The position numbers and the translations under genes were made by a program. The notes below the pieces were generated by a model. That model was given only the letters and a program-made list of their open reading frames with translations. It had not been told where the DNA came from and made no database searches. Of a stretch of 5,501 nucleotides of DNA, positions 1 to 4,554 are shown one piece after another. Positions within the stretch are counted from its first letter, which is position 1; each line of letters begins with the position of its first letter. Source of the DNA: an uncultured Actinomycetes bacterium (GTDB taxonomy: Bacteria; Actinomycetota; Thermoleophilia; Gaiellales; Gaiellaceae); NCBI GenBank assembly GCA_903930195.1, contig CAIYXH010000153.1, forward strand, positions 1 through 5,501, read 5' to 3'.

Positions 1-739
1 AGTTCTGGCGGAGCAGATCGACGCCCTCGCCGGCCTGCTTCATCCGGCGCGAGCCCTCGAAGCGGAACGGCGTCGTGACGATGCCGACCGTGAGCGCACC
101 GACCTCGCGTGCGATGCGGGCGACGACGGGCGCCGCGCCGGAGCCGGTGCCACCACCTTCGCCTGCTGCGACGAAGACCATGTCGGAGCCGCGCAGGGCG
201 CGCTTGATCTGGTCGTAGCTCTCCTCGGCCGCGCGGCGGCCGATGTCGGGGTCGGCGCCGGAGCCGAGACCCTCGGTGAGCTCGCTGCCGATGTGGAGCT
301 TTGTCGGCGCATCGCTCATCTGGAGCTGCTGAATGTCGGTGTTGACCGCGATGAAGTCGACCTGGGTGATCCCGGCGTCCATCATGCGGTGGAGCGCGTT
401 CAGGCCGGCACCGCCGACGCCGATGACCCGGATGACCGCGAGATAGGAGGCGCTGTCGCGCGCCCGCTCGAGGCGGGCGGGATTTTCGGGAAGCGGCTCG
501 AGCCAGCGTGCGAGCGGCCGCGACTCCTGCTCGGGCTCGGGGGGTGCCGGGCGCAGCGGGGCGACGGGGGCGATGGAGATGGGCTCCGGTGTCGGATCCG
601 GCGCGATCGCAAGCGGCTCGGCTGCAACCGGCTCGTCGGAACGGGTGTCGTCGCTGCGGAGCTTCCGCTGTGCCGCCTCGGTCGCCCGGAAGAGCTCGGC
701 GAGCGGGCCCTCGCGCATGCTGGCCCTATTTCTGGCCAT
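1..739 (-). CDS. ftsZ: Cell division GTPase FtsZ with long N-terminal extension (C-terminus cut by window)
   Basis: FtsZ is the tubulin-like GTPase that polymerises into the cytoplasmic Z-ring at the division site. The 246 visible residues include the N-terminal half of the GTPase domain: VIGVGGAGLNAL at 105-116, FIAVNTD at 129-135, the tubulin signature GGGTGSG at 195-201 followed by AAPVVA, then TVGIVTTPF. The T7 loop, the C-terminal domain and the partner-binding tail lie outside. The signature reads GSG where most bacterial FtsZ have GTG. The GTPase core normally begins about 15 residues in; here 104 residues precede it, rich in Pro, Ala, Glu and Asp at about 36-95. No ATG, GTG or TTG start sits nearer the core. 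The ATG at 739 has a strong Shine-Dalgarno; a second in-frame ATG (716-718, residue 8) is an alternative. It overlaps parA by 14 bp, so translational coupling is likely. Confidence 0.97.
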   Translation of the reverse strand, partial: MARNRASMREGPLAELFRATEAAQRKLRSDDTRSDEPVAAEPLAIAPDPTPEPISIAPVAPLRPAPPEPEQESRPLARWLEPLPENPARLERARDSASYLAVIRVIGVGGAGLNALHRMMDAGITQVDFIAVNTDIQQLQMSDAPTKLHIGSELTEGLGSGADPDIGRRAAEESYDQIKRALRGSDMVFVAAGEGGGTGSGAAPVVARIAREVGALTVGIVTTPFRFEGSRRMKQAGEGVDLLRQN

Positions 740-1547
740 CGAGCACCTCCTTCGCGAGGTCGCGGTACAGGGCGGCAGCCTCACCGTCAGGCTCATAGGC
801 GAGGACGGACGTGCCCTTCACGGGCGCCTCCGCGTAGCGGATCGTCTTGCGAATCCGGGTGTGGTAGACGAGGTCGCCGAAGTTCTCGCGCAGGATCTCC
901 TCGGCCTCACGGGAGTGCGTGAGACGCTTGTCGTACATCGTCGGCAGGATCCCGACGATGCTGACGTGGGGGTTGAGGTTCTCGCGCACCATCTGCAGCG
1001 TGTTCTCGAGCTGAACGAGGCCGCGCAGGGAGAGGTACTCGGTCTGGACGGGGACGATGACACCCGTCGCCGAGACGAAGGCATTGATCGTCAGCAGCCC
1101 GAGCGAGGGCGGTGTGTCGATGAGGATCCAGTCGTACCGATCCTTGACCGGCTCCAGCGCCTTCTGGAGCGCGCGCTCGCGGCCGATCTGGCTCGCAAGG
1201 GCCATGTCGGCGCCGGCCAGGTCGATCGAGGCGACGGCGATGTCGATCTCGCGCTCCGCGATCACCTGGTCGATCGGCATGCGATGCACGAGCACGTCGA
1301 ACATCGACTTCTCGATCGTGTCCGGGTTGAGGCCCTGCGACATCGTCAGGTTGCCCTGCGGGTCGAGATCGATGCAGAGGACGCGCAGACCCTTCTCGCG
1401 CAAGGCGACCCCGAGGTTCAGCGTCGTCGTCGTCTTCGCGACGCCGCCCTTCTGGTTCGCGAGCACGATGATCTGTGTCTTGGCGCGCGCCTTCGGCTTC
1501 GCAGAGCTGCGAGCACTGGGGCGAGCTAGAAGTCGCGCGACGGCCAT
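726..1547 (-). CDS. parA: ParA/Soj-family deviant Walker ATPase, orphan, upstream of ftsZ
   Basis: This 273-aa protein belongs to the ParA/MinD/MipZ P-loop ATPases, which form ATP-bound dimers on DNA or membrane and position chromosomes, plasmids or the division site. Visible motifs are the deviant Walker A KGGVAKTT at 33-40 (signature Lys33, P-loop Lys38; Ala37 replaces the commoner Gly), IDLDPQGNLT at 59-68, Walker B ILIDTPPSLG at 141-150, and VPVQTEYLSLRGL at 165-177, typical of Soj/ParA. The C-terminal IRKTIRYAEAPVKG also fits Soj/ParA, and no MinD-like C-terminal amphipathic helix is evident. A basic tail of about 24 residues precedes the core. I chose the ATG at 1547 because it has AAAGGGG 5 nt upstream; the longer open frame to 1955 only shadows the preceding gene. 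No parB is in view. The 3' end overlaps ftsZ. A MipZ- or PldP-like role in division-site control is inference from this context; ordinary chromosome segregation is the alternative. Confidence 0.93.
   Translation of the reverse strand: MAVARLLARPSARSSAKPKARAKTQIIVLANQKGGVAKTTTTLNLGVALREKGLRVLCIDLDPQGNLTMSQGLNPDTIEKSMFDVLVHRMPIDQVIAEREIDIAVASIDLAGADMALASQIGRERALQKALEPVKDRYDWILIDTPPSLGLLTINAFVSATGVIVPVQTEYLSLRGLVQLENTLQMVRENLNPHVSIVGILPTMYDKRLTHSREAEEILRENFGDLVYHTRIRKTIRYAEAPVKGTSVLAYEPDGEAAALYRDLAKEVLDGQK
744..752 (-). promoter_or_regulatory. Strong ribosome binding site of ftsZ inside parA
   Basis: On the minus strand AAGGAGGTG stands here, and the GGAGG core is 6 nt from the ATG at 739. It lies wholly within the last codons of parA. 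It fixes the long-extension start of ftsZ and suggests that ribosomes finishing parA feed ftsZ. It is the strongest Shine-Dalgarno that I see in the window. Confidence 0.85.
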
Positions 1548-1552
1548 GTGCG

Positions 1553-1560
1553 CCCCTTTC
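1553..1560 (-). promoter_or_regulatory. Ribosome binding site of parA
   Basis: GAAAGGGG on the minus strand ends 5 nt before the ATG at 1547. It is of moderate strength and decides the start of parA over the longer open frame that runs back to 1955. A second purine block, GGAGG, lies further upstream, too far from the start to be the main site. Confidence 0.55.
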
Positions 1561-1612
1561 GCCTCCCCCTGCGCCGTTCCTTCACCGGATCGACAAGGTT
1601 TTTCGCGATTCG

Positions 1613-1915
1613 TCAGGCCGCGATCCCCGGCGTCACCTCCTGTACGGGCGCGAAACGCTCTGCCCCACGCTCGACCGCCTCGCGTGCACGCGCGACGGCC
1701 GCTTCCGCACGGTCGTCGCCCTCGAGCCGCGCCCACGTCTCGGCCTCGCCCACGAGCCCCTGCAGCTCGCCGAGCACGGTGACGGGCGAGGCCCCCGCGC
1801 GGGTCAGCGCATCGATCCGCTCGAGCCGCCGGAGCAGGGCCGCGGCCGTTTCGATCACCGTCTCCTCGGCGGGACGATCGGCTTCGCTTCCGGCGAGGGT
1901 GGGAACGGCATCCAT
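1613..1915 (-). CDS. Small hypothetical protein, first gene of the parA-ftsZ group
   Basis: I do not recognise this 100-aa protein. It is acidic and appears almost wholly helical: an Ala/Glu/Leu-rich core, with LLRRLERIDALT near 27-38 and a second helical stretch around 50-88, then a short loose tail. It has no signal peptide, membrane segment or cysteine. Support for coding is indirect: about five of six codons end in G or C, it is on the same strand as parA and 65 nt upstream, and it fills an otherwise empty stretch. The ATG at 1915 has no good Shine-Dalgarno, but a TACGGT box lies 7 nt before it, fitting leaderless translation. Given its neighbours it may be an adaptor for ParA or FtsZ, but nothing in its sequence shows this. 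Chance opening in GC-rich DNA is the alternative. Confidence 0.6.
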   Translation of the reverse strand: MDAVPTLAGSEADRPAEETVIETAAALLRRLERIDALTRAGASPVTVLGELQGLVGEAETWARLEGDDRAEAAVARAREAVERGAERFAPVQEVTPGIAA

Positions 1916-1922
1916 GGGAATG

Positions 1923-1951
1923 ACCGTATCCCCGAAGGTGTGACGTGTCCG
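1923..1951 (-). promoter_or_regulatory. Candidate promoter of the small gene-parA-ftsZ group
   Basis: On the minus strand CGGACA (1946-1951, four of six matches to TTGACA) is followed after 17 nt by TACGGT (1923-1928, fits TANNNT). The start codon at 1915 comes 7 nt later, so a transcript could begin at the A of the ATG. The -35-like element lies in the centre of the 12-bp inverted repeat, so a protein bound there would block it. The call rests on motif match only. Confidence 0.35.
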
Positions 1952-1971
1952 TCACACCTTCGTGACGAAGG
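1934..1971. repeat. Perfect 12-bp inverted repeat with overlapping alternative stems (operator or terminator)
   Basis: GAAGGTGTGACG (1934-1945) and CGTCACACCTTC (1950-1961) form a perfect 12-bp inverted repeat with a 4-nt centre. Two further stems overlap its right arm: CCTTCG/CGAAGG (1957-1962 and 1966-1971, 3-nt loop) and CGTCAC/GTGACG (1950-1955 and 1962-1967). These cannot all form at once. The cluster lies in the 70-nt spacer between the stop of the HEPN-like gene and the start of the small hypothetical gene. No T-run follows on either strand, so a classical intrinsic terminator is not supported. An operator over the downstream promoter fits better, but no binding protein can be named. 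Confidence 0.7.
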
Positions 1972-1985
1972 CGCTACGGCGGGGC

Positions 1986-3197
1986 TCAGGCAGCCAGGGC
2001 GGTCGCCGGACGCGGCCGCAGGCCGAGCAGCGTCTCGTTCAGCGCCTCGACGAGCGCCGGGCGATTCCCGTGCATGAGCGTCTCGACGAGCGCGCGCCGC
2101 ACCGCATCGCGGGCGCCGCGACCGGCACGCTCGCTGCGGAGCGCCGCAACGATCTCGGAGCGCTCCTGCGTCTTCTCGCCGAGCAGGATCGCCGCGCGAA
2201 CGGACGCAGCCCAGAGCCCGTCGCCGTGGCCGAAGAGCGCGATCAGCGCGTCTCGTACCTGGCCGCTGCGGAAGGGCTCCTCGGCGAAAAGGGACAGTTC
2301 CCAGCGGTCGAGCGCCTCGCCGAGCTCGCGATCCTCGTCGGCGATCGTCAGCCGTTGACGCAGATCGGCGGCGATGCGGCCGCGCAGCGGATCGAGCCGC
2401 GTGGCCTCGCCGCGCGGCTGCGTCGCCGCGATCGGGAGGAGCGGAGAGACACGCAGCGGGCGGAAGTCGAGCCGCTCGAAGACGACGGGCCCGGCGGCGA
2501 TCGCGCCGGCGGTGACGAGCCGAAGGGCGGTGACCGCGTCGGAGAGCTCGCCGGCAGCGTCGGGCGGTTCGGCATCGGCCGCATCGAGCTCGCGCACGAG
2601 CTCGAGCACGCAGAGCCGGTCGACGTCGCGGCCGAACTCGGGCGGCATCAGGCCGAGCGCCTCGGGCCAGAGCTTCGAGATCTCGCCGGCGACGACCGGC
2701 CGCACGCAGATCCCGGCGCCGAGATCCACCTGCTGACCGACCGAGAGGCCGACGAGCGGCGCCAGGGCGACGTAGGCGCGGGCGGAGCCGAAGAGCGACT
2801 CCTCGATCGCCGCGTAGGCGATGTCGAAGGCGTCGTCGTGCCAGTCGAAGCCGCCCGACCGCTCGACGACCGCGACGAGTGTCGGCATCAGGATCGTGCG
2901 GAAGAGCGCGTCGTCGTCGGAGTCGCCGAGCCCGCAGTGCGCGCGGGCGAAGATCGCGGCCGCAGGCTCGCGGCGCAGGTCGTCGATGGCGTTGCGTGCA
3001 TCCGGGAGCCGGCGCAGCGTCCGGGCCTGCTCCTCGACAAAGCCGCGAACGAGCGGGCGGTACTCGTAGAGCGACGGCCCCTCGCGCGTCGGATGCTCCT
3101 CGAAGGCGAACGGCAGGTCCGCCCCGCGCTCGGCCGCAAACGCGGCGAGGCAGAAGTCGCGGAGCGACTGATGGATGTGAGGTGCGCGGTGCGCCAC
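1986..3197 (-). CDS. Uncharacterised protein with possible HEPN-like C-terminal domain
   Basis: This 403-aa soluble protein has no signal peptide or membrane segment. The middle part (AYVALAPLVGL, then DLGAGICVRPVVAGEISKLW) and the C-terminal helical part from about 295 (LDRWELSLF, RDALIALFG, SVRAAILLGE, then VRRALVETLMHGN at 366-378) recall, to my eye, the two-part layout of uncharacterised proteins ending in a HEPN-like domain, where the last motif is usually of the form RSxIVHG. Here the nearest Arg-His spacing is R368 to H376, longer than the R-x4-6-H of active HEPN RNases, so a nuclease function is doubtful. The start is uncertain: GTG at 3197 is the only start codon between the nei stop and the conserved-looking sequence, and it has no clear Shine-Dalgarno. 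The gene lies 31 nt after nei and is probably co-transcribed with it. The CDS is well supported; the domain call is weak. Confidence 0.83.
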   Translation of the reverse strand: MAHRAPHIHQSLRDFCLAAFAAERGADLPFAFEEHPTREGPSLYEYRPLVRGFVEEQARTLRRLPDARNAIDDLRREPAAAIFARAHCGLGDSDDDALFRTILMPTLVAVVERSGGFDWHDDAFDIAYAAIEESLFGSARAYVALAPLVGLSVGQQVDLGAGICVRPVVAGEISKLWPEALGLMPPEFGRDVDRLCVLELVRELDAADAEPPDAAGELSDAVTALRLVTAGAIAAGPVVFERLDFRPLRVSPLLPIAATQPRGEATRLDPLRGRIAADLRQRLTIADEDRELGEALDRWELSLFAEEPFRSGQVRDALIALFGHGDGLWAASVRAAILLGEKTQERSEIVAALRSERAGRGARDAVRRALVETLMHGNRPALVEALNETLLGLRPRPATALAA

Positions 3198-3228
3198 GTA
3201 GCGGACTACGCCGCCGCCCGGTCGTCTC

Positions 3229-3966
3229 CTACCCCGGCTGGCAGGTGGGGCACCAGTAGGCGATGCGGTTCGCGTCGCCTTGCCCGCGGGAGCGGATGAG
3301 CGTCCCGCAGCGCGAGCACGGCAGGCCCGCACGGCCGTGAACGTGCTTGCGCGGCTCGCGCCCGCCCTCGACCGACGCGCGCATCTCGGCCGCTGCCGTC
3401 TCGAGCACCGCGCGAAGCTCGCCGGCCGACGTCTCGCCGAGCCGCCGCCACGGTGAGATCCGGCAGCGCCAGAGGGTCTCCGCCATCCACATGTTCCCGA
3501 TGCCCGCGACGAGCGACTGCTCCTGGAGCGCCTCGCCGAGCCCGAGGCCTCCGTCGCTCCGAGCAACGCGGGCGAGCATCGCGTCGATGTCGGGCGGCTC
3601 GCCGAGGATGTCGGGCCCGAGGCGGGCGAGCGCCCGGACGTGCGGCTCGAGCACCGGCCCCTTGAGCAGCAGGGCCTCGCTCTCGGCGCCGCGGAGGACG
3701 AGCCAGGCGGTGGGCGGTGGGGCAGTCCCACGCGGCTGCACGACCCAGCGGCCGTTCATCCGCAGATGGGAGCGGAGGACGACGCCCCGCTCGAAGCGCA
3801 GGATCAGGTTCTTGCCAAGGGCGCGCACGGACTCGAGCTGCCGTCCTTCAAGCTCGACGCGGCCAAGAGCAGCCCGTGCTGCGGCGCCGACCTCGATCTC
3901 GAGCGGAACCCCGACGAACGGCTGCAGCCGCCGGGCGGCGCGATGAAGCGTGTCGCCCTCGGGCAC
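3229..3966 (-). CDS. nei: Fpg/Nei-family DNA glycosylase/AP lyase, Nei2-like
   Basis: This enzyme excises oxidised bases and cleaves the resulting abasic site by beta/delta-elimination, in base excision repair. From the GTG start the protein begins (M)PEGDTLHRAARRL: Pro2 is the Schiff-base nucleophile and Glu3 the catalytic acid, and PEGDT is typical of Nei rather than Fpg (PELPE). Lys52 (ALGKNLILRF) matches the conserved Lys of Nei, and SHLRMNGRW is at 66-74. The helix-two-turn-helix includes EQSLVAGIGN at 149-158. The C-terminal zinc finger has Cys217, Cys220, Cys239 and Cys242, with 18 residues between the pairs where Fpg usually has 16. At 245 aa it is slightly short. Position 3966 is the only start that places Pro second. 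It has no Shine-Dalgarno; TACTCT lies 6 nt upstream, so it may be leaderless. Its proximity to lhr supports the Nei2 call. Confidence 0.95.
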   Translation of the reverse strand: MPEGDTLHRAARRLQPFVGVPLEIEVGAAARAALGRVELEGRQLESVRALGKNLILRFERGVVLRSHLRMNGRWVVQPRGTAPPPTAWLVLRGAESEALLLKGPVLEPHVRALARLGPDILGEPPDIDAMLARVARSDGGLGLGEALQEQSLVAGIGNMWMAETLWRCRISPWRRLGETSAGELRAVLETAAAEMRASVEGGREPRKHVHGRAGLPCSRCGTLIRSRGQGDANRIAYWCPTCQPG

Positions 3967-3989
3967 GTTTCTAGAGTAACGTCCTCGAC
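3967..3989. promoter_or_regulatory. Compact divergent promoter region between nei and the membrane-protein gene
   Basis: Only 23 nt separate the two divergent start codons. On the minus strand TACTCT (plus coordinates 3973-3978) sits 6 nt before the nei GTG. On the plus strand TAACGT (3977-3982) sits 7 nt before the ATG at 3990. Both fit the TANNNT -10 form at leaderless spacing, and the two boxes overlap by 2 bp. I see no good -35 for either; those positions would fall inside the opposite gene. Motif-based inference only. Confidence 0.35.
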
Positions 3990-4412
3990 ATGACGCGGAC
4001 CAGAGCGGCACTCGCCGGAGCGGCGGCGGCGACGATCTGGGCCGCAGCAGAGCCGCTCGACATCGCCCTCTTCCGCTACGGCTACTCCGACACGGCGATG
4101 CTCGGCAAGCTCGCCACCCGCTCGCGCCTCTGGCCGCTCGCCGGGCTCGCGATCCACGCGGTGAACGGCGTCGCGTTCGGGCTCGCGTTCCGCGAGGTGC
4201 AGCGCCGGAGCGGCATCGGGCCGCGCAAGCTTGCGCTGGGGATGGCGCTCGCCGAGAACACGGCGCTCTACCCGCTCGCGTGGGTCGTCGACCGCGTCCA
4301 CCCCGCGCGCGGCACCCGTGGCGTCGCGCCGATGTTCACGAAGACGGCGTTCGCGCAGGAGACCCTGCGCCACGGTGTCTTCGGGCTCGCGCTCGGGCGC
4401 TTCGCGAGCTGA
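3990..4412 (+). CDS. Small hypothetical membrane protein
   Basis: I do not recognise the family of this 140-aa protein. It has three or four hydrophobic stretches: about 6-20 (Ala-rich, could instead be an uncleaved signal anchor), 47-67 (LWPLAGLAIHAVNGVAFGLAF), 81-100 (LALGMALAENTALYPLAWVV) and a weaker one at 124-138. Polar residues fall inside them: His56 and Asn59 in the second, Glu89 and Asn90 in the third, which may mark a small integral membrane bundle with a functional centre. Basic residues cluster at the N-terminus (TRTR) and in the loop at 68-80. It is the only plus-strand gene here, lies between lhr and nei, and starts 24 nt from the nei start. There is no Shine-Dalgarno. The hydrophobic pattern and gene-filled context favour a real gene. 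Confidence 0.78.
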   Translation: MTRTRAALAGAAAATIWAAAEPLDIALFRYGYSDTAMLGKLATRSRLWPLAGLAIHAVNGVAFGLAFREVQRRSGIGPRKLALGMALAENTALYPLAWVVDRVHPARGTRGVAPMFTKTAFAQETLRHGVFGLALGRFAS

Positions 4413-4422
4413 CTGCGTCAGC

Positions 4423-4502
4423 CGGGACAGGCCCCGGCTCGCCGGGAACAGTCCCTAACCGCGCGCCGCTTGGCCCTGGGGACCGGCCTCCGGCCTGTCC
4501 CG
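4423..4502. repeat. REP-like inverted repeats of the GGGACA/TGTCCC type
   Basis: CGGGACAGGCC (4423-4433) recurs inverted as GGCCTGTCCCG (4492-4502), an 11-bp perfect match 58 nt apart. Between them are a small GGGA/TCCC stem (4444-4447 with 4452-4455) and a compact hairpin, GGGACCGGCC/GGCCTGTCCC (4479-4488 with 4492-4501, loop TCC, one C/T mismatch). The right arm can therefore pair with two partners. The layout resembles REP/BIME-type intergenic elements between convergent genes. No transposase gene is in the window. Together with the hairpin at 4520-4543 it fills nearly all of the 142-nt gap between the two convergent stop codons. Confidence 0.6.
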
Positions 4503-4519
4503 ATTGCGTCACGCAACAC

Positions 4520-4543
4520 CGGGCAGGGCCGAAGCCCTGTCCG
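4520..4543 (-). terminator. Stable TTCG-loop hairpin after lhr
   Basis: On the minus strand, 11 nt after the lhr stop, a 10-bp stem closes a TTCG loop (CGGACAGGGC-TTCG-GCCCTGCCCG, one G/T pair). GGGC-UUCG-GCCC is the classic extra-stable cUUCGg tetraloop in RNA. In the other orientation the loop reads CGAA and would be less stable, so the structure appears oriented for the lhr transcript. No U-run follows, so it may act as an RNA 3'-end stabiliser or as a non-canonical or Rho-assisted terminator. Confidence 0.55.
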
Positions 4544-4554
4544 TACGAAAGCGG

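Noticed and set aside
573..1529. Plus-strand open frame of 318 codons opposite parA and ftsZ
   Set aside because: The minus strand holds unmistakable ParA and FtsZ motifs across this stretch; the plus-strand protein is low-complexity and resembles nothing.
1548..1955. Upstream extension of parA to an ATG at 1955
   Set aside because: The ATG at 1547 has a Shine-Dalgarno and leads straight to the ParA core; the extra sequence is Arg/Gly/Ala-rich shadow of the small gene at 1613-1915.
1934..1961. Classical intrinsic terminator for the HEPN-like gene
   Set aside because: The stem is strong but no T-run follows on either strand; kept as an inverted repeat of undecided role.
1962..3299. Plus-strand open frame of 445 codons opposite the HEPN-like gene
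   Set aside because: It is in codon register with the minus-strand gene and very rich in Arg, Glu, Asp and Ala, the usual antisense shadow in GC-rich DNA. It also crosses into the end of nei.
3198..3731. Upstream extension of the 1986-3197 gene to an ATG at 3731
   Set aside because: The added residues run through nei in another frame on the same strand and are Arg/Ser/Pro-rich low-complexity sequence; nei is certain from its catalytic residues and zinc finger.
4504..4516. TTGCG-TCA-CGCAA small palindrome
   Set aside because: Only a 5-bp stem beside the longer repeats; too short to call as an independent site.
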